From Crotophaga sulcirostris (Eukaryota; Chordata; Aves; Cuculiformes; Crotophagidae): a stretch of DNA of 64,000 nt. The notes below the pieces were generated by a model. It did not search any database. It was not told where the DNA came from and was given only the letters and a program-made list of their open reading frames with translations. The stretch covers positions 2,836,289 through 2,900,288 of the forward strand of contig VYZB01000016.1 of NCBI GenBank assembly GCA_013397455.1, written 5' to 3'. The position numbers were made by a program, and so were the translations under genes. Positions 38,104 to 51,322 of this stretch are shown here, in pieces (positions within the stretch are counted from its first letter, which is position 1; every line of letters begins with the position of its first letter).

Positions 38104-41100
38104 AAGATTGTGTTTTGAAAGTACTGCTAATGTCAGATTCAGAGATCCTTATCTAGTAATGCGGGATGTTCAGATGGTGAAGTTAATATCAACTTTTTAA
38201 ACCACTCCATTGCTGGAGTAAGCCCATGTAGAAGTTGACATATAATTCCAGCAAATGGTCAGAAGTTTTAAATCCATGACCCCATGAAACCAAGTATCTT
38301 AGGAGGTCATAGTCTGTTCTCATAGCACCGATTTCTGTTTCTGGGTGATCCATGTGAAATAAAACAGAAGGATCTCACTAGCTCTACTCTGTGTGCCAAC
38401 AATTTGCCATGCTGGTTACACCGTAAGCAAATCAAGACTCTGTATGATTTCAAGCTTTTTATTTATTCCAGAATTAGCATTAGCCTGAGTGTATCTCAGA
38501 AGAAAGAAATTAGAAGGCTGTGTCTTGTCAAGCACAGATGACAGAAAGGGGGAAAAGGGAAGGAGAAAGGAGGAAACGAGACAGGGGAAGGGTAAAAAAA
38601 AAATGTTACCAACTAGCTCTGTGAATTGTGCATTATATAACCAATGTGTAGTATACAAATACTTTAGGAAAATAAATTTATCTACTTATTTTTAAGGCAT
38701 ATTAACATACATTTTTTTTCCTACACATAATTTCATGGACTACATGTGCTTGTCTTACATAATTTATAAGGAAAAATACAGTACCTAATATAAGATGAGA
38801 TAAAATATGTGATCATAAAATTCAAAATTGTCTGATAATTTTAGTGGAGAACAAAGTAATATACAACTTAACTTCACATTTCCCCATTTTACATTCATAT
38901 TTCTATCATTATAGTTCTAAATAGAAAGTCATGTTTTAAAAAAAAAAAAAAAGCAAGCTGCAAAACACTGTGTTACACTGTGAAAAGTCTTCCTTAAACT
39001 GAACTGGTAAGCATCTGAACTGTTGACTGTTATGTGAAATGTCACCAGTGAAAACAAATATCTTAATTTCTGAGTAAGTAAGAGACATATAAGAAAATAT
39101 TCCCAAGGAATAAAAATATGAAGTTCAATGTAAGTTATTTGGCAATCATATGTTTTCAGATCTAATTTGCAATACAGCTTTTGATTATGTTAAAATTCTT
39201 ATTGAATGAAATTAGACACTGCAGAGTACTCCATTATAGCAAAAGTGATATACTTTATTTTATATATGTTAAATGAACAGAGCCCTGTTTTTATAAGGAA
39301 GAACGAGCTCTGTTCAGTTATGCAGTATTTCATGCTAATCTTCAGAAGCACTGATTAAGTAATTGCGCTGTAAAAGAACTCATGTTCTGCTTCTGTCTCC
39401 AAATGAAATTTTCCTCCTAGACTACGAGGAAGTTTCTGCATAAGCCTGAAACCTCCCCTAATGATTTTTTCCTTAGAGGTCACTTGAAAGTTTTTGCCCT
39501 TGAAAAGGTAAAAAGTCAATATTTTTCTTATTTAAAAAAGTGATTGTGGACTCCAGCACTTTAGCTATCAGTGGGTTTTGAGTCATGTTTAAAGGCTTTC
39601 ATGGAAATTCTAAACCATCCAGTACAATATCAAATACAAATCATGTATAATCTACTATTTTCTGTCAAAGGCTATTTTGATTCTACTGAATGATGACAGT
39701 AGTCTTTTAAACATTTGGCATCTTTCTGGATATATTTTGCAAGAAAGTGTAGACAGCGATTACAGATAAGCTTAAAAATAGCACATAAGGGAAATGGCAT
39801 AAAACTCCCCATTAAATTCTGTTGTATGATTTTGAGGATAACAGGGAAAGCTAAAAGCCATAGCTATGTTTATGTTTTTTGTACAGCAATAGGAAATGGC
39901 AGAAAGTCACACAGCTTTGCTGGAGATGCAGAAGAAAAGTGTCAAAATGGGGAGAAAGAATAAGAGGAAATAATTTTGAAAGGCACAACACTCTAGATAA
40001 CAATCCTGGTAAAGTCAGACAACTGTGAACCCCAGTTTCAGGTGTTAGAGTAGCTGAAAGCAACTATTGTGCCTGTACTAAAGGCACTTCCATATATAGA
40101 CCCTTGATGCTTAATGGTGATTATTAGGATGGCAGACAGAGGAAGAGAAAGAGAGAAGTTATCAGTCCTTCAGTCACCTGTACTTTAACAAGGTACCAGA
40201 CTTCATTGTGTTGATAATCAAAGTGGCATTGCTGGGAAATATTCCAACACAACACAGTAGTGTCCACAAGAAGAAAAGTAATCAGAAACTGATTTGACTC
40301 AATAGATGAAACCCTTTCCTGATATTACTTGAAACCACTGGTATTTTCAAAAAAAAAAATCATACAGTAGAAATCCATGTTCTGTCTTTCAAGTGAACGT
40401 GATCTACCTGCAGAAAGAATTTTTCAAGGCTTATCTGAAAAATAATGAAGTACAAACCTCAAACCAAAAAGGTACAGTGTTGTTTCACCAGAAAAGAATT
40501 TTAGATGACTTCCTCTTCCTGGATGAAAAGAAATAAACCAATTTTAATCTTGCATAAAATGAAATAGCTGACTGGTTTACAAATTGTGTAATGAAGGCAA
40601 CACGATTTCTCTAAGGTCAGACCAGAATTCTATTTAAAATACTAGGAACTAACTATTTGTGAGCTCTAACTTGTATTTTACCTGCTAAATTGCATATAAA
40701 GGTCTAGTCCTTACCTAACTGAAAATAACAGGAAAAGTGAAAAAAACTGAGCAAGAGTAACTTCTCAGACACTTAGAGTAACTTTTCAGACAGTTAGAGT
40801 GCTTTGATTTGGAATGGACAGAACACATGCTTAGATATGAGCATATACCTTAGTGTCAACTGAAACAGAAACTATATTATAAAGTGTTATATGTTTACTG
40901 GAAGTTAACCCAAGTGCTATAATTCTGTATGAGAAACAATCAATCCAAATACTGCTAGATATTGTTAATATTTGGCAATACACCAAAACTCTTCAGCTTT
41001 ATTTACAAAACCTAAAGAATAAGAACAAAAGCCAGTGCAATCACAAAGCAGCACTTTTAATACAGGATATTGAGTATACGGATCAAACCACAAAGGCAGT

Positions 41101-44100
41101 TCTAGATATTTCCCACGACAAGGAAGGAAAAGGTTGAAATACAGATAAAATCCTTCACATCCTTTAGCATTATCACATATTTTTTAATATTGAATATATA
41201 TACATTCCTTTATTCACGTGGTTATAGATTTAAAGCATATGTCTGTCTTTACAAGTATACATATTTATGTTAACATATATAGCTTTGTATGTGTAAATAT
41301 GTAAATGTGTATACATATGTATGGCAATTTTATTATATATTCATATATGTCTTCATTTCTAATCCTCTGTTTTTGAACAGGTTTTTGCTTATTATTTCTT
41401 CTTATCCTTAAGTAACCGATATTCTTCTCTAATTTTAAATGTAGTTTAATCTAATCCCTTGGGAATGGCAGTGGCTGAAAAATCTGAGAATTGAATAATT
41501 TTTCCTTAATGAGGGATTTGCTAACAATGAATACAGAATGGAGTAAAAAGCTTTACGTTAGCTAAAATATGTATACAAATAGTGTATTTTTTAATGATGA
41601 ATCAAAGCTTATTTCAAATCCTTGCCCTCTATCAGGATATTGTTCTGAATAGAAATTATTTAATACAATGTTCTAAGACTGAAAAATACAAGTGTGTTCA
41701 TAATCACCATCATATAGGAAATCATTCACAAAACAAATTGCAACCATAACTAATAGGAACACATAAAAAATCTTGCCATTCTCTATATTTGTACACATGA
41801 AAGATTCTAATAGATTTATTATAAAAAATATTCTGCCTACAGTGTACACATCATGTGGGGAAATATATTCAAGCTATTTACAGAAATCAGAGATTGATTT
41901 TCCAAGGAAAATGTCTTCATTTAAATACATATATATGAATAGTAGATTGCAAAACTGAATAATTCAGTGAAGTATTAATATCCAGAGACAAATTCAGAGC
42001 TCTCTAAATGCTCTGTGCTATCAGCTGGCTGCTGACTATTAATGTACTCCATTGACAAGGCAGCTTTGTTTTTAAACTTAAATAATTTGTTAAACTTAGG
42101 GGTGTTAAACTCTTTTTAATGACAAGATCATTTAATATACAACCTATCAGGAAAAGATCCTTTGTAATACAGCATACTTTAAGAAAAAAAAAAATCATTT
42201 TCCAATAATAATTTTCCAGACAGTTGTAAGGAGACTTACAAACAGGATTACTATATGTGTGAAATGTTTTGCTTCTGACCTGCACTTTTGTTGTAAAGTT
42301 CTAAACACAAAAGATTGGAACGACAGTAAGCTAATTCTCATCTATAACATTCTCCAAAAATCTGAAAAGGGTATAGAGGAATAAAGTTCTTGACAAGTAT
42401 TACATGCTTAGTCTTCTAATTTATATCTTCAATTATTGCATAGTATATTCTTACCAAAACGAGGAATGGTGACTATGCAAGTGTGGTAAAGAAGGAAAAA
42501 CCTTACTCCCTTCTTGACTGAAAAATGAGTGATAACAGCAAAAGTAAGTCACTTCCCACACTTCCCACTTCCCACTTGCCACATATGGGTATGCTTAGGG
42601 ATTTTAGCTGGAGTTGACAAATCACCACTTACTTTCTCCATCTCATTTCAAGACCTTTCTGTCAGGCAGACAAGCTATGAAGCCTCTTTATTTTTCCAAG
42701 TTGTGGTAGTCCAGGCTTGAAACAGCCACCCCCATCAAATGTTAAGCTTGCCACCCCTTGTCTGGTAGCTATAACTTTAAGATAAAATCCTCAAATAACT
42801 GTTTCCTCTTTCTGTATTTATTTAAAAGTAATGCTAGTTTTAATTTTAATTCCATTTTCAGAAGCTAGCTTACTAGTAAGAACAAATGTATTTCACATTT
42901 CTTCCTAAAGTTATTCTCAATGATTTGGTTTTGATCCTTATTCATTAAGGACTGCCAAATGTAAGATATATATGACAGACTGCTTACTGGTTTTGACAGC
43001 TATTGTTGATCAATTCGCTACATTATGAATTATTTTCCACTCCTTACTAAAAATATTTTCTGGGTGTTTTCACCACTCTGAATCATTTGCAATCCAAGAT
43101 TTAACTGTGATCTGCTTAGCTGAAAACTATTCATAATTGACAGTTTGTGACTGGTCACTTAAGTTGTAGGGATTTTATGTTCTTTCATAATGAGTGAAAC
43201 CTTTGATAAAGGAGACTAGTAAAAAAAAGGAATAACAAAAAATCAAAGCATTCGTGTTTACACAGGGATATTTTGTTTTAAGATCATTTGGTTATATAGG
43301 CAAAAGAAAGAGCATTGGTGCCAAAGGTCACAGAAAGCTCAATAATATGCTGGAAAAGTATCAATATAGTTTTTCCTCCTCTCATGCTTTCCCCTAGACC
43401 CTATCAGAAACAACAGACTAGACTAAGTGGATTTGTGCTTTCACATTACAGATATTTTTACTGTTATGTTTGTACCACTACCGATTCCCAAATCTTGGTG
43501 TGAACAAATGTCTATGAGATAAAATCTCTAAGTATTCCTGGATAGCAAGGAATGAGTGAACACAGAAAAACTGAGCAATAGTTTAAAAATGAGTAATTAA
43601 CAGTGTTCAGTAAAATTTCTCTATAATACTAAAAGGTTTTATCTCCTTCTTTGAATTCAAATTATTGATTTAAATAATGCTGTATTATTGAATTCAGTAA
43701 TGTTGTAATGTTCATATGTTGATGGGAGAGGAGCTCTAGCCACAGAAAAAATGGGAATTATACTGATTTCCAGTTGTTAAGGATGTTCATTTAATAAGCC
43801 AGAAAACAGAATTTTCCTATTGCAAGGATTTTTATCTTTTTGTTAGACAAAATGTTTGTTATTATCCTCTGGGTGGTATTTCTGTAGCTTTTGTTTTGAT
43901 ATTAAAGTTATTAAACTTGTTGTTTCTATTCTCATTAGCAGTATATTTTATGGGTAAATCCACTTAAGGAACCTATTGTGCTTTCTGATCAAAGTGGAAA
44001 ATGAAGCCAGGTTATAATAAGCAATTTAATTTTTAATGAGCTGATTGAGGCCCAAGGTCATAACAAAGGGCACAAAACCAAAAAAATACAAACAATAACA

Positions 44101-44889
44101 AAATTTCTAGTATAGAACACTAATGATATCACCCTACACACGATCTGGGCAAAATAATATTTGACAGAGTATATCTAAAAGCTATCCCAGTTGTATTTTT
44201 TATTTTCTTTCAGAACTCTGACTATGTTTAAGGAAGGTGCAGCATATTAAATAATACAGAAGCACATAAAAATGCATGACACTTGTTTTCTGAAAAGAAC
44301 TTAGCTAGGATGTTTATCGAATTTAAATTTCCCAAGCTCAAGTTTAAATGCTACAAGCTGAGCATTTAACCCTCTAATATCTCTCATAAGAGATTAGAAG
44401 GTAGTTAAATACTATTCTGGAGAATAATTTTGCCAGAATCTTGCACATAACTTCCACTAAAGTCCTTGGGACTTGGCCTTTCACTCTTCAGAAATAATAA
44501 ATCACATGTAAGTAGAATCTCTGCATAAACATGTTGTCCTTGTTTTGTTTGCAGTTTGTAAATTAAGTCATCAAACTTTATTACTTTTTAATACAGCCAT
44601 GTTTAAGATGTTATTTAGCATATTCTTCAGTTTTTACTGGTGGACTTTCTTACAGCTTTCTCTAGCAATAGAAATACTTATGTCACTAAGCCCTCTAAGA
44701 AGTACTTTACGTCCAAGACATAAATCATTTTAACATGACAAAACTGCTATATGTATTGCAAGTAACATCCTTATGAAATACACTCTGCCTCATTAAAGGA
44801 ATATAAAATTTAAAATTAAATTAGATATACCTTTACATCTAGCAGAATATAAGCAACAGATGAGATTCTAATGAGTTTTGCAGGTTCTA
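38104..44889. other. AT-rich non-coding DNA, no gene seen
   Basis: Nearly 7 kb with no recognisable transposon or exon. It contains the 21-bp tandem duplication at 40754 and a TATA/TGTA-rich low-complexity stretch at about 41160-41345. Open frames of at most 93 codons are chance. Confidence 0.55.
40754..40795. repeat. 21-bp tandem duplication, two copies
   Basis: The unit begins AGAGTAACTT. The two head-to-tail copies differ by two substitutions, and a third copy starts (AGAGT) and stops. It is non-coding. Confidence 0.85.
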
Positions 44890-45340
44890 CAGGTAGTCCA
44901 TGGATCAAGTCCAGCCCACAGAATGCTTTCATCTGCTTTACCAGCTTTTCTCTAGGGAACAGAAGCAACTGTTTGAGCAGCTAATTGCCACTTCATCATG
45001 GTACTGTTACTGCCTCTTCTCTCCCAATCAGAGGGGAGAGGAAAGAAGCAAAGAGGGCAGACATATCTTTAGTCTTCTGCCAACTAAAAGTGGTTGGCAG
45101 AACACAAAACTGCCCCTGTTCAAAGAGAGGGAGAAATGGTACCCCTGCAGAGCTCCAAAATAACTGTTCTTCCTAAGTGACAGCAGCATGAAACAAAGAA
45201 GAGGCACAAGCCTATGCTGGTATCACCCATCAGAGCCATGAGCTGCAATTTTTACGACAGCCAGAAACTGAAGGCAAAAACTGAAGTTCAGCTCCCATGG
45301 TTGCTGTGGTGACAGTAACCCTGTTTAGAAAGTTTACACA
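44890..45340. other. GC-richer block with X-box-like motif, unassigned
   Basis: G+C content is raised over about 450 bp. An open frame of 87 codons (plus, 44900-45163) is present but has no recognisable motif. The 3' part holds a near-palindrome with a perfect X-box consensus match (45300-45313). The block could be a decayed repeat, a conserved non-coding element or a promoter-like patch; nothing distinguishes these from sequence alone. Confidence 0.25.
45300..45313 (-). promoter_or_regulatory. RFX-type X-box consensus match
   Basis: On the minus strand it reads GTCACC, a 2-bp spacer, then AGCAAC, matching GTNRCC-N(0-3)-RGYAAC at every constrained base. It sits within a 22-bp near-palindrome, 45299-45320. 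About one such match by chance per window of this size would not be surprising. Confidence 0.25.
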
Positions 45341-48300
45341 CTTCCTCCAAACACTTTTTCTTAATAAAATGTATTCTCATCCCTCCCTTTCTTCCCATTA
45401 ATTAAGAGAAGGAAAAAAGAAGGAAAAGAAAAGTAGAAAGGGAAGAAGAGATGGAGATTGATTCCCAGTGGTGATGTTTGGTTTGTGGAAAGACTCTGAA
45501 GTATGAGGATGGGGGAGTAGAAATGATAGAAAATATAACCAGTAGGTAACAGAGAACTGAGAATTCAAAATGTCTGGAGATAACAGCAAGCTGATCTACG
45601 CCTTTATTTTGTTGTTTCTGTACAAAGGATATTATATTAAGGGGTGTTAGGATACAATTTAATATGATGCATATACATAGATTATGCATTACTTGCACAC
45701 TGCAAGCTTCTTTACCGTGTTTTATTGATACATAATTGACATAATGTGCTAGTCTACTATATCTGGAAAGGGCATCATCAATAACTTGCCAGCAATCGAG
45801 TAACTGCATTGGCAGACTGCTTCAATTTTCTTCTTCTGAAGGTGCACAGAGATGGACATGCTGCTTCACCCTTTTTGGAAAAAACAGTATAGATCATGGA
45901 ACTTTGATATAATGCATAAATGCACTTGTTTCTGCCAAACCATGGTTAGATAAGCTTTACAACAGCTTTATGATTGCTGTTTTAAAAGCCTTTAAAAGCT
46001 CCAAGAAAATTTGAATTAATCACTTAGTTATGACAGGATTAATATTTCATTCAAAAAATATGGATAACGTATATTTATTTTCAAGTTATTCTAGATACAC
46101 TCTGATTTTTTTGTTTGCTTGTTTGTTTCAATCTGCATTAGAATTAAATTTTTATTTTGGGAGACTTCAACAGAAGAAGTCTCTTTCCCAATTCGTTCAG
46201 ATAGTTATGTAATTGTGGTAAAACACTCTGTTTGTATTGTTTCCTCAGTACAAAAATCTAAAAATCAGTACACTGATCCTGTTATTTTTCCATCTAATTC
46301 AATTCCTCTAACTTATCCCAAGATCTATCAATTTTCAGGAACTATACCTCTGTGTCCCAGTATTATCATGAATTTTGGATCGTCAGCTGAAAACACAAAC
46401 AGAAAACCAGCAGTTGCAGGCAGTAAGATTTCACATTAGCACAAATTACATCTAGGACAGATGCCCAAGACAGTACTGGATATGATGGAAGTAGGTGTCC
46501 ATTAACCTCAAATGTAGTCATAAAAATGGTACAAATACACTTTAAACTAATTTAAAAAAAATATCACTCCTGAAAGAACTCTGGAATAGCATTTAATCCA
46601 GAGAAATCAATACCAGTTAGTAGAGAAAAGAAGCTAAAAACTGAATTTGTATTTGTCATTATCAGCCTACTCAATGCAGTCTCTGTACCAGAATTATATA
46701 TTCCTTGCATGGGCAAGAGTGATAGTATGCATACCTCTCCACTTATTACAGCATGTAAACTCAGTAAACTCAATACAATACTTTTGAAATAGAAGTAGAG
46801 AGAAGAAATCCTTAGTCATAGTCCTGGGAGAGACAGAAATTTGCCAAAGCCTTAGTTTGTGGTTTCCTGTGTTCAAAATGCAAAGGTGATTTGTTTAATT
46901 TTTCAGTCCAGAATAGTCACTCTTTTACAACATCTTGATATTGAACCAGTACATTTAGTGATGTACTGCCTTTGTACAATACAAGTAGGGAAAAAACCTG
47001 ATGGCAAATTACATTTTAGAAAGCAACATGAACACCACATGGCCTTTTCGCATTATCTGTAAGCAAGAGTTAGTTTCACAGTAATTTACAGATATCAACA
47101 ATATCTATTACAAATGATAATGATGCAAAATATGATAATTATTGTGGCATTTCTCTTCTCTGATGCTGGGGAAATCCTAGCATATCTAAGCTGAACAACT
47201 CAATTTCTGTTTTGTGTAAGCTGTCTTCCCAAAACTTCAATGTAGAGTTATTAAGAAAGGAACACTACACACATGACCCCTTACAAATAGTATCAAGTTA
47301 AATTACAGTTTTGCTTGCTGACCATTGACATAACTAAAGGTTTTGACAATGTAAATTATAAGGGACTCTAGAAGGTTTTGCAGACCTGTGAATGCACTGC
47401 AATTTTTATTTCTGACATATATAAGTCTACTGTAATAAGATGATTGTTAGAGAGGTGGAAAATGGCAAGATGTCCTTAATACCATAAATGAGTTCCATAC
47501 TCCTTTCCATCTTGTCTCTGTTGAGCAGATAGAAGCACTCTATGCCATTCACAGAGCTGTATTTATTCAGTTTCTTACTGATGCAAGTTGTTCACTCTGC
47601 AGACACGTGTGGCTGATTTCTTCATTAGTGAGCTGCTTTTTGCTGATGTTTGTGAGTTGATAGATCACTTAGTCAATAACATTCATTTTACTATTGATGA
47701 TTTTCCTTGTGTATACTATCCCTTTATTTTTTCTGTGAACTTAAAAGACAATGGAAGCACCAAAACAACATTGTGGCATAAGCACATGCACTCACAATTT
47801 TGCACTTAGCAAAATTTTCTCAAGCCTACAGAATGTACTTATAGTTAGAAATCATTCAGATACAGACACATTGTGAAACTCCTTCCACATTGACATTTCT
47901 AACCCTTAATTTGAAATATTAGCATAATGAACATGGAGACATGAGAAAGTCCGTCCCTAGGCATGCACGAGGCACTTGTTCCCAGAACACTCCAGTATGT
48001 TCATGAGACATAGACAATTTATTCTCTATACATGGAAAACTCAGTTTCATAGGCAGCGCCTCTAGTATATCTGGAAAACTGAATGACTATCTGCATCAAA
48101 CAGCAGAGCCCTTAGTAACAGATACTGAAACTGATATCGTGATCCCAAAAACTTTGCTACAATAATGAATAGACAGTATGGCCCAAATCTCAGATAGTTG
48201 TGATCATCTGTTAGTGCCCTCTTATAAGATAATCAATGCAAACTGCAATATTCTTTAAAATATCATGAGAGTATACTATGCAAACCTGAGTATAAGAAGC

Positions 48301-48598
48301 CAGTTTATGGGGTAGCAAATTCAGTATATTCTAGCTCATCCTAAATAGCCTCTCTGCCTTTTTAAAGTTTCAGAATGATATTTCGTATCATAATGCCATA
48401 GCCTTCTCTTTTCCTCAAACGGAATTAAATCATTTCTTCTGCATCCACTGGTGTGACAAAAGCAAGCGAAGATATTGCTGGCCTTTCCGCCAGCCTGGAC
48501 TAACATCCAGTAGCAGGAGAAGAGCTGCACAGAAGCCTGGACTGTGTCCTGCTGCTGCAAGCACTCTCTTCCACTACAATATCTTTCCTGTGACTTAC
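45341..48598. other. AT-rich non-coding DNA, no gene seen
   Basis: No gene or repeat family is recognised. A purine-rich A/G stretch lies at 45404-45460. The G+C content rises from about 48400 toward the exon candidate at 48599. Confidence 0.5.
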
Positions 48599-48666
48599 CA
48601 GCTGCGTGGTAGAGTTTTTTTGGAATTGCTTGGATAGCCCAAGGTCTCCTAGTAACCATCAGCCAG
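48599..48666 (-). other. weak candidate internal exon, unknown product
   Basis: Read on the minus strand, an acceptor-like CTGAGCAG (ending at 48667) is followed by 68 nt and a near-ideal donor CTG|GTAAGT at 48598-48593. The 22 full codons read WLMVTRRPWAIQAIPKKLYH then two Ala, with no stop. The frame remains open past the donor for 107 codons in all (48336-48659), in a patch clearly GC-richer than its flanks. The acceptor's pyrimidine tract is only moderate. The translation matches no family I know. The segment could also be a non-coding exon. The strong donor is the best argument. Confidence 0.25.
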
Positions 48667-51306
48667 CTGCTCAGTCATATGTGAAAGAAGCTCCAAGGCA
48701 TACAGAAATGCAACGTAACATTCAGTAATTTTCTTGCAGCTCTTCTCTCTGCACAGATCAACCCCTAAGTAATAAACCATTCTGCTAAGGATAACAGTGC
48801 TAATGAGCTTTGCTACACCATATGTCCATCAGCTAGGCCATAACTACCTTCTCTGTCTCCTGACATTATAATCTTTTAAAAGATTAAAGATTTCATTTCC
48901 CCTGGATTAACTCAGCTAAAATCCACACACATTTTTCTGAGGCCTGTGAGAAAAACTCCATAGTCTAAATGAATAAAGTAATTGTTTTCTTAAGATTAGA
49001 CCACTGACATCTCATGAGAAAGAATTTTTATCCAATTTTATTTCCTAACTCTTTTCTGAGTGATGCAGTAATATCCATGTCTAATGGCTCTCCTTTTTGT
49101 AAATTTGAAATAAGTTCCCTTTCATTGCATGGGTTGTCACACCAACTTAGTGACTGACTGAAAACCTTAACTTTTCTTGCAAGGAATCAAAGTTTGAGTA
49201 GTAGTACTTTCAACTATAATTTGACCTGTTATTTTCAGTAGAGTTAAGCCACTTAGGAAAGCAATATTCCTTTATATGAGAAATCTCAGGTGCCTGAAAA
49301 TTCCTGAACACAAAGAAATAGATATCTTGACATTCTGAACATTAATATTGCTACATTTAACATTGTATATCTTATTAATGCCTATTTGATTAGCCTTCCA
49401 GATCCAGTACTTGCTGGATACTTCTTAAGAGTCTTCATGATGCCTTTGACTACTGTTTTACAACACCTGACAATGTGCAAAACACTACATAAAAGGAAAT
49501 ACAATAGATGTCAGAATTTATGTCTTTTACAGTTTTCAAAAGTTAGAGAGAGTATTGCTTTCATTCTGGAGTTATTATAAGCAGGTGACGAGCATGTAAG
49601 GAGCAGGGCTGCTGAAGAAGAGAAGCATTATTCATGCAAAATCATTCAGGAAATCAATAAAGAAATAGAATTCTTAGTTCCTAGTTCCATGTGAGTGTTA
49701 ACCAGTGTTGACCAGCTAAATGAGAACATTACAAAAAGATGTCATTTGATGAAAAAAAGCAATTTATAAAAGATTTTCCTCCTATAAGGCAATTTGCTTC
49801 TTAGATTATACAATGAAGATAAATAAATTATTTAAGTTACAATTTATGATACTTTTCTTTTAGGAATGTAATTTTGCACTTTATCAGCTCTATTCTGCTA
49901 AAGTTTGGTGAACAGCCCTTGTCTGATCAGATTTATGACAGATCTTACTTAAAAGTACAAATTTGAGTGTGCATTGGTTGTGATGTCATTTATAAAACTA
50001 GTAGGTTATTTAAAAGTATTTATAATAGTACATATTTATATATTTCCTATTTGAAAAGCAGGTATTATTCTAACTTCAAATGTATGGTGAAAATGCTTCC
50101 TGAATTTAAAGTTACACTTTGGGAAAAATTACTTTCATGACTTGAAAGTGGTGTTTGTTAAGTTAAGTTTGTTAAGATCTTCAGAGGAGGTATAATCTTC
50201 ATTTTTTCTGTACTACAGAGTATCACACAGATAATAATAGATTGTCAAATATTTACCAGAAAGAAAAAGAAAATATCTAAGGAGATGTTTTAGACAAACG
50301 TTTGGAAATAGTTTTCATATTCTAATCCTACTTTAATCAAATTATTTCACCGTCTTTTCAGAATGTTTTCTTTATTCCTTCTGAATATACTCCCACTTGG
50401 AAAAAGACAATAAAAAGCAAGGGAGAGGAAATTCCTTATTATGATACCATTCCATAAACAGAAACTAAAACCAAGAGAAATTCCATAATTCTTCCCTTTG
50501 AACTCAGATACACAGTTGGTGAAACCAGAAGATCCAGATTTTCTTTTATACATCTTTTATACATCTTTTATATCTTTTCTTTATAAGTTTGTTCTCTGGC
50601 AATACAATTTAGGTTGTAGGAAATGTTTTCTTTTGCTAAAATATTCACTTTCTTTTTAATTATTCTTGCAATCAAGAGGCAATACTTCATTGAAGAAAGA
50701 ACCAGCTGAAAAAAAGAAAATAAGAAATTGGGGAAGAACCCATTCCATCCCAAAGGCAAGTTTTCTGGTCCTCTTTAACTTTATTGATAGATATTTCTTT
50801 CTGAAGGACTCCTAGCCACAGCCAGATCCTCTGAAGATTTTTGAAATTTCTTTTAAATGAACAGCTGTCTGTAAATTTCTGTGAACCTCTCTTCTTACAA
50901 GGAAAGAAGGGAGGTGTGGGTAAAAAAAACTCAGGTTCAATAAGTAGTGTTTGGAAAATTTCTACTGCAATGTAACCATGTACAGAGAAAAAATCCTTCT
51001 GATCCTTTGATGTTTTCCAGTAGGAAGGAAGGGAATTAAATTGCCAGTACAGGGGAGTTTTAAAACAGAGACTTGATACTTTGGAACAAAAGCCCCACAG
51101 ACATTAAAAAAGAAAGCATTAAATAAAGAATCCTATTAAAACAGAAAAATAGGATGTAATGAAGTGTTTCTTATAATCCGCAAAGTGATGACATCAGAAA
51201 GCAGACAAGCAATTAAAGAAACATGATCCTTCATATTGTGAGGTAGAGATCTAAACACAACAGAGGGTCTGCAAATATTTGCCTCAAATGCTATCTGCTT
51301 CTAATT

Positions 51307-51322
51307 TATATATATATATATA
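51307..51322. repeat. (TA)n microsatellite
   Basis: Eight uninterrupted TA units in AT-rich surroundings. Confidence 0.9.

Noticed and set aside
45402..45809. 135-codon minus-strand open frame
   Set aside because: Built on a purine-rich low-complexity stretch giving a Ser/Phe/Leu-rich translation; no domain or exon signal.
46119..46439. 106-codon plus-strand open frame
   Set aside because: No recognisable motif, no raised GC content and no splice context.
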